A DNA stretch of 64,000 nt from UBA6144 sp964399165 (GTDB lineage Bacteria > Bdellovibrionota > Bacteriovoracia > Bacteriovoracales > Bacteriovoracaceae): positions 1-64,000 of the forward strand of contig CAYNPO010000009.1 of the NCBI GenBank assembly GCA_964399165.1. The letters are read 5' to 3'. Shown in pieces: positions 8,113 to 17,395 of the stretch (its first letter is position 1; every line of letters begins with the position of its first letter). The notes under the pieces were generated by a model. That model did not search any database and had not been told where the DNA came from. It saw only the letters and a list, made by a program, of their open reading frames with translations. Position numbers and translations under genes: made by a program.

Positions 8113-10856
8113 TGGAATCAGACACACCGCAGCTTCCGGATCCCGCACCGTTTTTCGAGGACCTGAAACAGAACTTGGACGTCGCCCGCCGGGCCTTCGT
8201 CACCACCAGCCTCTCGGGGGATTCCCCCGAGGTGCGCTCGGTGGAAGACGGCCGCATCGTCCTGGACACCCTCCAGGCCATCGCTTGTGAGGCGCAAAAG
8301 CTCCTTGCCAAGCACCCTTCCCTCGACACACTTTACGAGCACGCCTTCGGGCCCCTGCGGGAGCTCTCCGACCGTGAGGCCCTCCTCGAAACCGCGCTCC
8401 TGGACGAGTTCCTCTTTCCCCGAGTCGAGCAGTGCCCGGTGGAGGTGGACGGCGCCTTCAATCCAGAAATGGTGCGCTCCTACGAGGAGTTGTTCCGCGC
8501 TTGGTGCCGTGACCGTGCCCTCGGGCACGAGAAAACCCAGGAGACTTTGAAAGGGCGCTTCGATCTTAAGCTCACCCCCGCCGACCTCCCCTGCCATTGC
8601 GCCCAGTGCGTGGCCGACCACCGCACCAAGCTGCGCGAGGAAGTCATGCGGGTGCAGGAGGAGATGGTCGACAAGGCGGAAGAGCGCCTCTTCAACATCG
8701 TCCTGACCCGTTCCATCAACGACATCTCCAACCAAGTCACGAACCTCCGCCGCGACATGGAGCGCTCCCTCGCCAACGTGCGGACGAAGTTCAAGCGCAG
8801 CTCGCTCAACAAACTCGAAAGCGACATCAAGGCCCTGTTCCGCGCCAAATTCGCCCCCACCTCGCCCCTGGGCAAGCTCTACAAAGAAAAGCTCATGGTG
8901 TTCTTCAACACCACGCTGCTCGAACTCGGTTATAAGCCGGAGATGATCAGCCCCGCGGAGTATGAACGCTTCTTCCTCCAGCAGGAGACCAACATCTGGA
9001 AGCCTGAGGGCTTCCTCAAAAAGGAATTCGAGAAGTTCACCCGCTCAGTGATGCTGCTCAAGCGCAAGGATATTTCCAGCACCATCCTGCGCGACTACCT
9101 CGGACAATTCTGGATGCACACCGATGCCCGCCGGATCAACCGCCACATCGTGTACCACATGGGCCCGACCAACTCGGGCAAGACCTACCACGCGATCGAA
9201 AAGCTCTCCAAGGCCAAGAAGGGTTGTTATCTTGCACCCCTCCGGCTCTTGGCGGGTGAGCTTTTCGACACCCTCAACCAGAAAGGGGCCGTCACCACGC
9301 TGCTGACGGGGGAGGAGGTCATCGAAATTCCGGGCGCCACCCACTATTCCTCCACCATCGAAATGGCCCGCCTCAACGAACGATTCGATTGCGCCGTCAT
9401 CGACGAAATCCAGATGCTCACCGATTCCCAGCGCGGCTGGGCATGGACGCGCGCGCTGGTGGGGCTGCAGGCTGACGAGATCCACCTATGCGGTGATCCC
9501 TCGGTATTGGAGCTGGTGAAGAAGATCCTGAAGCTCACCGGTGACACCCTGGAGGTGAAGGAATACCAACGCATGACCGAGCTGAAGGTCATGGACCGTC
9601 CCATCACCTTGGCCGAGCTGGAACGCGGGGACGCGCTTATCGTGTTCAGTCGCCGTAACGCCCTCAAGTACAAGGCTGACCTGGAGAACTTGGATTTCAA
9701 GGTCTCGATCGTGTATGGGCGCCTTTCGCCGGAAGTACGCCGGGAGCAGGCCCGCAAATTCGATTTCGGCGAAACCGACATCATCGTTTCCACCGACGCC
9801 ATCGCCATGGGCATGAACCTTCCCGTGCAGCGGATTGTCTTCTCCGCCCTCTCCAAGTTCATCGACAACAAGGAACTTCCGCTCACCATGAGCGAGATCA
9901 AGCAAATCGCCGGCCGGGCCGGCCGCTATGGCCGATTCCCCGTGGGATACGTCACCACGCTGAACCGCGTGGACAATGGGCCCGAGCGGCTCATGGAGGC
10001 CATTTCCCACACGCTGGGACAGAGCGAGCAAGCGATGGTGGGCCCTGACCTGGACATCTTCAAGAGCGTCAACAGCGCCCTCGACATGAACAAGCTGCCG
10101 GTGCTCTCCTTGTCCGAGTTCCTGCGGCTTTTCAACACCATGTCGTTTGAACGCCCTTTCTTCTGCACCGATCTGAAGGAGATGATCGAGCTGGCCGAAA
10201 TGGTGGAACAGACAGACGAACACGGTAAACTCACGCCCTCCGAGATTTTCGGTTTTGCCTGCGCCCCCGTGAACCTCGGCTTGGTCGAGCACGTGCAGTA
10301 TTACCTATGGATCCTCAAGCACTACGTGGACGCCGCTCCCATCTTCAGTGAGCCAATTGAACACGAGAACGGCGACATCGACTACCTGGAAACCTCCATC
10401 AAGTGCGTGGAGCTGTACCAGTGGTTGGCCCGCCACTTCGACCGCAAGAACTTCCACTTCGAGGAGAGGCGCCTCTTGGAGAACAAGGCCAAGGCGGTGG
10501 AGAAGCTCAACGGGCTGCTCTCCGAGAAGACCACCAAGAGTTGTGCGTCCTGCGGATGTAAGCTCCCCGTCACCAGCCGCTTCCCCATCTGCGACCCGTG
10601 CTTCGCCCAGCGGAAAAACCGCGGTGGTGGCAGTCGTTTCCGCGGTGAGCGGGGGAGTGGCGGTGAGCGACGGGACGGCCCCCGCCGGGACAATCCGGGA
10701 GGGGGGCGCCCTGGCCAGCCGCGCCCCACTGGTGACTCCCCCGGCGTGCGTGCGGGCGCCGACACGGGTGGAAACGGTGGTGGCCGCAGACGCCGGCGTC
10801 GGGGTGGTCGTGGCAAGGGCGGTGGGCCCCGCGCTCCCGGCGTGCCCCGCGCCTGA
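8112..10856 (+). CDS. Suv3-like DExH RNA helicase with zinc-ribbon and RG-rich tail
   Basis: This 914-aa protein carries a superfamily 2 helicase core like mitochondrial Suv3 and bacterial MgpS-type proteins. It shows P-loop GPTNSGKT near residue 351, DEIQM near 431, STDAIAMGMNLP and QIAGRAGRYG in the second RecA-like lobe. About 340 residues of unassigned, partly helical sequence precede the core. The C-terminus has a possible zinc-binding C-x2-C-x12-C-x2-C cluster near residue 815, then a strongly basic Gly/Arg tail of about 80 residues suited to RNA binding. Suv3 partners with exoribonucleases in RNA turnover. It is translationally coupled to both neighbours, overlapping the DUF455 gene by one base. 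Confidence 0.88.
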   Translation: MESDTPQLPDPAPFFEDLKQNLDVARRAFVTTSLSGDSPEVRSVEDGRIVLDTLQAIACEAQKLLAKHPSLDTLYEHAFGPLRELSDREALLETALLDEFLFPRVEQCPVEVDGAFNPEMVRSYEELFRAWCRDRALGHEKTQETLKGRFDLKLTPADLPCHCAQCVADHRTKLREEVMRVQEEMVDKAEERLFNIVLTRSINDISNQVTNLRRDMERSLANVRTKFKRSSLNKLESDIKALFRAKFAPTSPLGKLYKEKLMVFFNTTLLELGYKPEMISPAEYERFFLQQETNIWKPEGFLKKEFEKFTRSVMLLKRKDISSTILRDYLGQFWMHTDARRINRHIVYHMGPTNSGKTYHAIEKLSKAKKGCYLAPLRLLAGELFDTLNQKGAVTTLLTGEEVIEIPGATHYSSTIEMARLNERFDCAVIDEIQMLTDSQRGWAWTRALVGLQADEIHLCGDPSVLELVKKILKLTGDTLEVKEYQRMTELKVMDRPITLAELERGDALIVFSRRNALKYKADLENLDFKVSIVYGRLSPEVRREQARKFDFGETDIIVSTDAIAMGMNLPVQRIVFSALSKFIDNKELPLTMSEIKQIAGRAGRYGRFPVGYVTTLNRVDNGPERLMEAISHTLGQSEQAMVGPDLDIFKSVNSALDMNKLPVLSLSEFLRLFNTMSFERPFFCTDLKEMIELAEMVEQTDEHGKLTPSEIFGFACAPVNLGLVEHVQYYLWILKHYVDAAPIFSEPIEHENGDIDYLETSIKCVELYQWLARHFDRKNFHFEERRLLENKAKAVEKLNGLLSEKTTKSCASCGCKLPVTSRFPICDPCFAQRKNRGGGSRFRGERGSGGERRDGPRRDNPGGGRPGQPRPTGDSPGVRAGADTGGNGGGRRRRRRGGRGKGGGPRAPGVPRA

Positions 10857-11695
10857 TGGCCACGGACATGTTGGAGTGGGCACGCACCTTACTCCTCGGT
10901 CCAACCTTGCAGGACAAACTTACGCCCCCTCCTTTGGAAGGCACCTGGAGCGCGTGGGACGCCTCCTTCACCATGCCCCAACGCCCGGGTCGGGTGGCGC
11001 GCCTGGAATTCTCCGATCAACAGCTCAAGTTTCCGGGCCGTCCTCACTTAGGGGAGCCCGAGGCCCGGTGCAAGGCCCTCCACAGTTTCGCCAACCATGA
11101 GTTGCTGGCCATCGAGATGATGGCCGCCGCCCTGTTGCGCTATCCCCACGGAGGCGACGCCGAGACCCTACGCTGCAAGCGAGGGATCGCCGCCGCCATC
11201 GTGGACGAACAGAAACACCTTGGGCTTTACCTGACGCGCATGGGTGAGGGCGGGCATGAGCTGGGTGACTTCCCCCTCAACGATTTCTTCTGGAGGCAAG
11301 CCTCTAAGCTTGAGACGCCGGCCTCGTTCTTCGCTCTCATGGCCCTCACATTCGAGTCGGCTAACCTCGACTTCGCCCTCTATTACGAAGAGGCTTTCCG
11401 CGCGGCGGGTGATTCCACCACAGCGGACATCTTGCGGGTCGTCTATGAAGACGAGTTGACTCATGTGGGGTTGGGCGCCCATTGGCTTGGACGATGGCGC
11501 GGCGACCGCACCCTGTGGGAATACTACCTGAGCGTCCTGCCCGCACCCATCACACCCGCCCGCGCCAAGGGCCTCCATTACCGTCCGGAGAGTCGCCTGC
11601 GGGCCGGCGTTCCGGGCGAATGGGTGGACGCACTCACCGCCTTTGAGGACCCTTTCCGGGTCACCCGACGCAAGCATGCGCCCCCTGTTGGTTAA
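10856..11695 (+). CDS. DUF455 family ferritin-like protein
   Basis: This 279-aa protein matches the DUF455 family, whose fold is a ferritin-like four-helix bundle. Candidate di-metal ligands are seen in NHELLAIEMMAA, DEQKHLGLY and the later EDELTHVGLG, giving the E-x-x-H type pairs expected. The family function is not established, though oxygenase or metal-related roles have been suggested from the fold. The ATG at 10856 overlaps the helicase stop. The end overlaps the following gene by 20 bases, so these genes form one operon. Confidence 0.82.
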   Translation: MATDMLEWARTLLLGPTLQDKLTPPPLEGTWSAWDASFTMPQRPGRVARLEFSDQQLKFPGRPHLGEPEARCKALHSFANHELLAIEMMAAALLRYPHGGDAETLRCKRGIAAAIVDEQKHLGLYLTRMGEGGHELGDFPLNDFFWRQASKLETPASFFALMALTFESANLDFALYYEEAFRAAGDSTTADILRVVYEDELTHVGLGAHWLGRWRGDRTLWEYYLSVLPAPITPARAKGLHYRPESRLRAGVPGEWVDALTAFEDPFRVTRRKHAPPVG

Positions 11696-12695
11696 CGCCG
11701 ATTACGACTCCGTGCTTGCTGGCGCCGGGCCCCGCCCTGCGCAGGTAGCGCTGGTGGAGTGCCTCGCCCTGTGGATCGAAACCCGCCCTCTGTTGGCACA
11801 CAAGTCGTATCCTCCCGAGTTTCTTGACCATGTGGAGTCGCGGACGGGCCATCGTCCCCAGCTTACTACTGCCGGACCCGGCGAGAATTGGTGGGGCAGT
11901 TTGGCCGATCCCTCAATGGCGCGGCGGCTGAACTCCAAGGTCTGGGCCCTCGATTGGTGGAAACGGCGGCTTCCGATGCCGGGTACGGCCTGCTTCAGCG
12001 CCGAGGAAGCCTTGGCGGCGCTTCCGGAGCAGGGACGTGGGCTGTTACGACGCGCTCACGGTGTTTCTGGGCGCGGGCACTGTGCCCTCTCACGCGCCGA
12101 ATGGAGTGCGGTCCAATCCCGCTTGCAAGGTTGGTTTGCGGAAGGCGTGGTGGTGGAGCCTTTGCTCCCACGAACCGGGGACGTGAGCGCCCTGTGGCTC
12201 CCGGAAGAAGGGCGCTACGTGTTCTACCGGAACGAAGTCGATGGCCGCTTCCAGTGGCGTTCCGCTTGTCTGGAACGCGGAGGCGATCCGCGCTTTACGG
12301 AAGAAGAAACCATCGCCATGGGGGATTGGCATGTCCACTTGGAGGATCTTGCCGCGGAGGTGAGCGGCTGGGGGCATCAAGGTCCCTTCTCCGTTGATGC
12401 GTTTTTCTACCTTACACCCGAGGGCCTGCGTTTCCAGCCCTGCTCGGAGGTGAACGCCCGCAAAACCATGGGATGGGTGGCCCGGGCCCTGTGGCAGCGA
12501 TGTCGCCCCGAATGGGCGATGCTTCACCTTCTGCCTCGGCCCCTGGCACCCGGGGAATGGGCTCGGGCGGCGAGGGCGGATTTTCCATTGGTGCTGTCAC
12601 CCGCGGAGCATCCCTTCACCTGGTTGTGGAGCGAAGCCGAGAGCCCACGGGCCCTCAGGGAGTTGGTTGCGGCCCCATTTTCCGGTACAGCTTGA
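11676..12695 (+). CDS. ATP-grasp-like protein of unknown substrate
   Basis: This 339-aa protein has features of ATP-grasp ligases. LLRRAHGVSGRGH could be the nucleotide-binding loop, VVEPLLPRTGDVS the beta strand with acidic residue, and FQPCSEVNARKTMGW the metal-binding E-x-N-x-R block. I start at 11676 (MRPLLVNADYDS), inside the end of the DUF455 gene. An earlier in-frame start at 11643 would enlarge the overlap without adding conserved sequence. The last 41 bases overlap the convergent aldolase gene. It is the third gene of the helicase/DUF455 operon. The ligation substrate cannot be told. Confidence 0.65.
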   Translation: MRPLLVNADYDSVLAGAGPRPAQVALVECLALWIETRPLLAHKSYPPEFLDHVESRTGHRPQLTTAGPGENWWGSLADPSMARRLNSKVWALDWWKRRLPMPGTACFSAEEALAALPEQGRGLLRRAHGVSGRGHCALSRAEWSAVQSRLQGWFAEGVVVEPLLPRTGDVSALWLPEEGRYVFYRNEVDGRFQWRSACLERGGDPRFTEEETIAMGDWHVHLEDLAAEVSGWGHQGPFSVDAFFYLTPEGLRFQPCSEVNARKTMGWVARALWQRCRPEWAMLHLLPRPLAPGEWARAARADFPLVLSPAEHPFTWLWSEAESPRALRELVAAPFSGTA

Positions 12696-13323
12696 GCAAG
12701 ATGCGGCCGGCAGCCTCCGGTGTGGGGCCATAAGCGATGAAACCGTCTTGGTGTCCCTTCATGACAAAGTGGCCCTGGTCTGCCCCCGCGATGAGGCGCG
12801 CCGAGGCTTCCGCCATCTCCTTGGTCCCGTAAGGGACGTCGCTTTCCACGGCGGGGGAGCCATCCCCCACCAAGCGCTCCCAAATTTCCCTGTGATGCAC
12901 GTGGAAAACCGCGTGGATCTGCGGATTGGCTTCATAGAGGGCATGATGAGTGAGGCTTTCACTAGACGGGGCGATAAGACCTTCGGCCCGCACGGCCTGC
13001 TTAGGCAGGTCGCACCCCACCACTTTGCAATAGTGGTGGCGTTGGAGGTGAGGGAGGTGTCCAGTTTGGGTGCCAGAGATGATGAAGGCGTTGCCGGGCC
13101 CCGCCCGCAAGGACAGGTTACCGTAGCCGATTTTTTCGTTCGGGTATTCGCCCACCAGTCCCAGTCTCCATAGAATCGCGCGCCACTTCTCAAGCTCAAC
13201 CACCTCGGAGGCGGGGAGGGCCGGGACGCGTTTGAGGGTGAGTTTGTATTTGGTGACGCCGTCGTCGATCACGGGCGGGGCCTTGGTGGCGGGAAGGTCT
13301 GACAACTGGCCGGGATTGAGCAT
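12655..13323 (-). CDS. Class II aldolase/adducin family protein
   Basis: This 222-aa protein has the class II aldolase fold typical of L-fuculose-1-phosphate aldolase and methylthioribulose-1-phosphate dehydratase relatives. Zinc ligands are visible in HAVFHVHH, and a third His is likely in the late GHFVMKGHQDG segment. The Glu of LIAPSSESLTHHALYE may be catalytic. The N-terminal YGNLSLRAG and FIISGTQTG resemble the family's phosphate-binding loops. No pathway partner lies nearby, so the substrate is open. The GGTTGCCACC context upstream of the start gives only a weak RBS (GGAGG about 7 bases before the ATG). Confidence 0.82.
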   Translation of the reverse strand: MLNPGQLSDLPATKAPPVIDDGVTKYKLTLKRVPALPASEVVELEKWRAILWRLGLVGEYPNEKIGYGNLSLRAGPGNAFIISGTQTGHLPHLQRHHYCKVVGCDLPKQAVRAEGLIAPSSESLTHHALYEANPQIHAVFHVHHREIWERLVGDGSPAVESDVPYGTKEMAEASARLIAGADQGHFVMKGHQDGFIAYGPTPEAAGRILLKLYRKMGPQPTP

Positions 13324-13431
13324 GGTGGCAACCTCCCTTATACTGGATTCTAGGCCACGCTGAGGAAAAGCGCAAACTTGGAGCGGCCACGAGCATAGGG
13401 AGCGTTTATCCTCGATAAACTGAAAGGTCTT

Positions 13432-14745
13432 TTGAAGCAGCGACCATCCGCCAAGAAGGGCGGTGGAGCCGTTGACGTGGATGGGCCTGGGGAAGATGAG
13501 TTTGAGGAGGCTACGGAGGAGGAGAATGAGCGCCCTGCCCAGCGAGCGACGTCCGCTTCTTCTTGGCAGGACAAACTGGCTCGGCAGCTCCCCTTCCTGG
13601 CCAAGCTTCTCAAGGTTCCGGTCGCCGGCGCTGGTGACAAGACCAGCGCCGGCATCAAAGTCAAAACAACCTCCGGCGGCGTAAGCCAGAAACAGAAGAT
13701 CATCCGGTTGGTCGTGGGCGGGGGCATAGCCTTCGTTCTCCTCGACACGTTCCTCCTCTCCGAGGAAAGCTCCGATGTTGAAACCGTGGCCGAGGCCCCG
13801 GCCCCTCGCCCTCAGAAGCGCAGGCGTCCCCGCCCTCCCGTGGACGCAGGTGTCCCTGCTTCCACTGACACGGCTACTTCTATTGACGGTGCGGCCAGCG
13901 CCGTGCCAGGGACTGACACGACCGACTCGAGTGGCGGGTCCCCTGAATCCAGCGCCTCCACCGAACCTGGCACCACAACCGAACCTGGCACCACAACCGA
14001 ACCCGGCACAACGACCGAATCCGGCACAACGACCGAATCCGGCACAACGACCGAATCCGGCACAACGACCGAACCTGGGACCATAACCGAACCCGGCGCC
14101 ACAACCGATTCCGGCACCACAACCGAATCCGGCACCACAACCGAACCCGGCACCACAACCGAATCCGGTACAACCACCGAACCTGGCACCACCGCTCCCT
14201 CGGAAACCGCGGGCACAGCGGGAACGGAAACTGACCCCGGCGTCACCGCTGGGCCGGATCCCTTCTCAACTTCCACCCCGGAGGGGGAGGGTGGGGGCAC
14301 CGGCCCATCTGAAGCAACTCCGGCCACGGTCGAAGCACCCTCCGAGACGACACCTGCTGCCGGGGAGGGGGCTGGGGCCGATGACGTGGGTATGGGTACC
14401 CAACCGGGAACGGCCGAGGATATGACCGAGAAGATCCTCTCCGATCTCGAAAAACAGGTGAAGGAGAACCCTCCGCAGGCGGCGCCGGCCCTCGGGACCA
14501 CGTATGTGGACCCACCCGCGTATGAAAATTCTGGCAGGGGTCTAGTCTATAACTGCAAGGGCAAGCATTGGGCCTGTGTGGACGGGGCCAGCTTCAAGAT
14601 CTGTCAGCAAAACCACGCCGCGCTCAAGGCCCAGGGAAGGCCCAAGGAGTGTTGGCCCGATAGCGTTTACCAGAATGACGCCGGTTGCGCCTGGGTTCAG
14701 CGACAGAAAGTCGCGAGCGGCGGAAAAACAGAATTCTGCCTTTGA
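13432..14745 (+). CDS. Single-span membrane protein with TEPGTT repeats and Cys-containing C-terminal domain
   Basis: This 437-aa protein starts at a TTG preceded by GAAAGGTC. Residues 1-85 are charged and likely cytoplasmic. A single membrane helix follows near residues 90-107 (IIRLVVGGGIAFVLLDTFLL). Next come a basic/proline-rich stretch and a low-complexity linker with 13 copies of T-E-[PS]-G-T-T from residue 177. The last 80 residues contain six Cys (NCKGKHWACVDG, KICQQNH, ECWPD, GCAWV, FCL) and probably form a disulfide-bonded domain. The layout suggests an inner-membrane anchor, a spacer and a periplasmic domain. No family is recognised. Confidence 0.8.
   Translation: MKQRPSAKKGGGAVDVDGPGEDEFEEATEEENERPAQRATSASSWQDKLARQLPFLAKLLKVPVAGAGDKTSAGIKVKTTSGGVSQKQKIIRLVVGGGIAFVLLDTFLLSEESSDVETVAEAPAPRPQKRRRPRPPVDAGVPASTDTATSIDGAASAVPGTDTTDSSGGSPESSASTEPGTTTEPGTTTEPGTTTESGTTTESGTTTESGTTTEPGTITEPGATTDSGTTTESGTTTEPGTTTESGTTTEPGTTAPSETAGTAGTETDPGVTAGPDPFSTSTPEGEGGGTGPSEATPATVEAPSETTPAAGEGAGADDVGMGTQPGTAEDMTEKILSDLEKQVKENPPQAAPALGTTYVDPPAYENSGRGLVYNCKGKHWACVDGASFKICQQNHAALKAQGRPKECWPDSVYQNDAGCAWVQRQKVASGGKTEFCL
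13960..14193 (+). repeat. 13 tandem 18-base repeats coding T-E-[P/S]-G-T-T
   Basis: Thirteen 18-base units alternate between two sequence types (ACCGAACCTGGCACCACA and the ACCGAATCCGGC type). Since each unit is in frame, expansion or loss would change linker length without breaking the protein. Confidence 0.9.
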
Positions 14746-14748
14746 GCC

Positions 14749-15474
14749 TCAGGCGGCGTTTTTCGAGAATCGCTGATCGAGGAATGGGATGAGGAACTCG
14801 TCCTCTCCCTTGAGCGCTTCCTTCGCCATCCCGTCGACGAAGGCCTTCACGCAGGCAGGGTCGAACTGGCTGCCGGTGAATTGGGCCAGTTCCTCGTAGG
14901 CCACTTCGTATGGCAGGCCTTTGCGGTAGGTGCGGGTGGACGTCATGGCGTCGAAAGTGTCGGCGATGAGGATGATCCGGGCGTGCAAAGGAATGTCCTC
15001 ACCCTTGAGCCCTTCCGGGTAACCACGGCCGTCGAAGCGTTCGTGGTGGTAGCGGGCGGCCGTCGCGATCTTCTCGAAGGCGGGGAATTCCCGCAGGATC
15101 TGAAAGGTTTGCTCAGGGTGTTGCTTCATCACGAGGAACTCTTCCTCCGTGAGGCGGCTGGGTTTGTTCAGCACGGCGTCCGGCGTGCCTATCTTGCCGA
15201 TGTCATGGAAGAGCGCCGAGAGTTCCAGTTCCCGGAGCTCTTCTTCCCCAAGGCCCATTTCCCGGCCGGTGACCAGGGAGAAGTAGGCGACTCGCATGCT
15301 GTGCCCGTAGGTGTAGTGGTCTTTGCAGTCCAACGCCTTGAGGATGGCGCGGGCCATGGTCTCCGAGTTCTTGCGCTGCTCGACCTTCAGGCGTTCTGCC
15401 TCGGCAGCAAGGTTCAGCATCCCCAGCGCGGTGCTGAAGGCGGGAATCTGGTAGATGTTATTCGTCTTCTTCAT
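14749..15474 (-). CDS. HD-GYP domain protein (cyclic-di-GMP phosphodiesterase type)
   Basis: This 241-aa protein is almost entirely an HD-GYP domain. It has H-S-M-R (first His), HDIGKIG with the HD pair, HPEQTFQIL, YHHERFDGRGYPEGL with the diagnostic GYP, and ADTFDAMTSTRTYR. All metal-binding positions appear intact, so it should hydrolyse cyclic di-GMP. There is no attached receiver domain. The short N-terminus (about 45 residues) is helical. It converges with the repeat-membrane-protein gene and ends 4 bases from it. It lies back-to-back with the PP2C-like gene. Confidence 0.92.
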   Translation of the reverse strand: MKKTNNIYQIPAFSTALGMLNLAAEAERLKVEQRKNSETMARAILKALDCKDHYTYGHSMRVAYFSLVTGREMGLGEEELRELELSALFHDIGKIGTPDAVLNKPSRLTEEEFLVMKQHPEQTFQILREFPAFEKIATAARYHHERFDGRGYPEGLKGEDIPLHARIILIADTFDAMTSTRTYRKGLPYEVAYEELAQFTGSQFDPACVKAFVDGMAKEALKGEDEFLIPFLDQRFSKNAA

Positions 15475-15639
15475 GCTCTGGGGCCGGCCTCGCTGGGGTC
15501 AACCATCCGCGGGCGAACCCACGGTACGGAAGGACTGATCGGCAGTAGCGGCAAAAGATTGAGGGTTTCATGTGCTGGAAAGACGGGGGGCAACCGGGGG
15601 AAAACATTAAGTTCACGGTATAAACCCCGAAAAGAGGGC

Positions 15640-16794
15640 ATGCTGATCGTTGATGAAGGCCAAAGGATCCTCAAAGTGTTGAAGGAGCGCTCCCTCGATG
15701 TGGACGCCTTGTGCGCTCCCGTGCGCGGATGCACGCCCTCGGAGTTTGCCTCCGCCCCGCTCGAGGGCCGCGGGGAGCCCTTGTTGGCGGACGCCGTCGC
15801 CCTTTCCCGCCTCCCTTTCGACGAGGTGCTAGCGCGCTTCAACACCCATACCGCTGTCCTCCTTTTTGCGGACGGAGGGGTGGACCAGGAATGGATGCGT
15901 CGGGTCCTTGCCCTGAGCGAGCGCGTGATCGGCGTCTACCAGCTTCCCCTCGGGGAACAGGCGGCCGCTGTACTTAACAACCAGCTCCTGTCGTTTTTGC
16001 GTCAAAAAGAGGAGCGGGCCCGGTTAGGGGAACAAATGGCCCGTTTCAGCCGCGAGATGGACGAGTTGATACGCGCCACCCACCTGGACATGCACCGGGC
16101 GAAGAAGATCCACGAGGACGTGGTGCCCAAGCGCATGGAAGACCTCAAAGGCGTCTCCCTCTATAGTAAGTACGCTGTTGGTGAGGGAAGCGGTTCCGAG
16201 TATTTTGACCTCGTGAAAGGGCCGGCCCACACTCACCTGGTCTTCCTGCACACCGATTCCTATCTCGTATCTAGTTGCTTGATGGGCATCCTCAACAAAC
16301 ACAAGGCCTATCCGGCCGGGCTGGATCCCGAGAGCTTCCTGCACGAAGCGGCCATGGAAGTGCGTTCGGTGAACGCACACAAGAAGAAGCCGGTGAAAGC
16401 GCATGTTTTGCTGCTGCGCCTGGAGCAGGGCAGCCTCCAGTGCAGTGGACACTGTTACGGGGGCTTCGAACTCCATGGCCAGGATAAGGGTCGCGTGGTC
16501 CTGCCCAGCGGGCTCGAACTAGGGGCCCCAACGGACAAGGCGCGCTTCAGCTTATCGCTAGCGCGAGGGGAGAAACTCGTTGTTTTCTCCCCGGGGTTCA
16601 TATCTAATTGGGACGAAGCTGGCGGGTCCACTTCGAGGGAAGCCTTCATGGCAGCTCACGCGGGCCTCTCCAGCCAAGAGCTCCTGATGGAACTGTTTTT
16701 TCAGATCAAGAAGCACTCGTCGGGGGACTTCCTCGCCAAGGACGCCACCGCCGTGATGATGGAGGTTAACCGCCATGCGATCCAGCAAGTTTGA
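15640..16794 (+). CDS. Degenerate PP2C/SpoIIE-type phosphatase-like protein
   Basis: This 384-aa protein has an N-terminal region of about 105 residues of unknown type and a coiled-coil segment (about residues 110-160). A C-terminal domain patterned on PP2C/SpoIIE phosphatases follows. GSGSEYFD takes the place of the usual GGDYYD, so the first metal Asp is Glu. HTDSYLVSS (Asp near 206) replaces the DVSGHG block, and KDATAVMMEV ends the domain. These changes make catalysis uncertain. I use the ATG at 15640, preceded by AAGAGGG. The longer upstream frame runs across the HD-GYP gene on the other strand and looks non-coding. Confidence 0.65.
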   Translation: MLIVDEGQRILKVLKERSLDVDALCAPVRGCTPSEFASAPLEGRGEPLLADAVALSRLPFDEVLARFNTHTAVLLFADGGVDQEWMRRVLALSERVIGVYQLPLGEQAAAVLNNQLLSFLRQKEERARLGEQMARFSREMDELIRATHLDMHRAKKIHEDVVPKRMEDLKGVSLYSKYAVGEGSGSEYFDLVKGPAHTHLVFLHTDSYLVSSCLMGILNKHKAYPAGLDPESFLHEAAMEVRSVNAHKKKPVKAHVLLLRLEQGSLQCSGHCYGGFELHGQDKGRVVLPSGLELGAPTDKARFSLSLARGEKLVVFSPGFISNWDEAGGSTSREAFMAAHAGLSSQELLMELFFQIKKHSSGDFLAKDATAVMMEVNRHAIQQV

Positions 16795-17395
16795 ACTGAT
16801 TCTCCCCGCCCTGTTATTCGCCTCGCCTGTGGCGGCGCTGGAGCGCTTTTCCCCCAAGGCTTGCCTGGAGGCCAATTACACCACCCGCATAGCCCACAAG
16901 GGACCGCTGTTTGGTCTTCTAACCCACGAGCTTTTGGTGGAGAAGAAAAACTGCGTGATCATCGTGCGGCACCGGCGCTACCTCCCAAAGGAATGGGTCA
17001 TCGACGTTTGCCGCGAGCCAGTCCACATCAAAGCATCGGGCGCCACAGGCGTGGAAGTGTCTAAGAAGGTCGAGGACTGCCGTAAAGCGGATAAGACTGA
17101 AGCAGTCTCTGACTTCTGCTCTCAATACCGGGATCTCATGGACGTGATTCAGGATGACGGCCTGATCTTCGCCGAAGGGGACCGCGATAGTCTGCACACC
17201 CCGCACGGGAAAACGTACTGCGCTTACCTGCTCATCGAGCGTTACCTGGCCGACGGGACCATGTTCAGCCGCTATACCGACGTTCCAGAACTCTTCAACG
17301 GCGCCAAGCCCCCCAAGGAGCCGTCGCCACCCTCGTCCGACGCCGCCCCCGCAGCTGAAGCCCCAGCGGCGGCGGCTACGCCCCCCAAGGCCTAA
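16775..17395 (+). CDS. Secreted protein of unknown function
   Basis: This 206-aa protein has a signal peptide (about residues 1-21, ending VAA). The mature part has six Cys and is probably globular to about residue 170. A Pro/Ala-rich tail follows (PKEPSPPSSDAAPAAEAPAAAA). The start lies 20 bases inside the PP2C-like gene, so the two are co-transcribed. Its stop overlaps the convergent PLP-enzyme stop by four bases. No family is recognised. Confidence 0.75.
   Translation: MRSSKFELILPALLFASPVAALERFSPKACLEANYTTRIAHKGPLFGLLTHELLVEKKNCVIIVRHRRYLPKEWVIDVCREPVHIKASGATGVEVSKKVEDCRKADKTEAVSDFCSQYRDLMDVIQDDGLIFAEGDRDSLHTPHGKTYCAYLLIERYLADGTMFSRYTDVPELFNGAKPPKEPSPPSSDAAPAAEAPAAAATPPKA

Noticed and set aside
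13812..14501. Open frame with a Val/Pro/Ser repeat on the minus strand
   Set aside because: It is the reverse of the TEPGTT repeat, with no independent start signal.
14881..15639. Upstream extension of the PP2C-like frame
   Set aside because: It is antisense to the HD-GYP gene and has no similarity; the ATG at 15640 has its own ribosome site.
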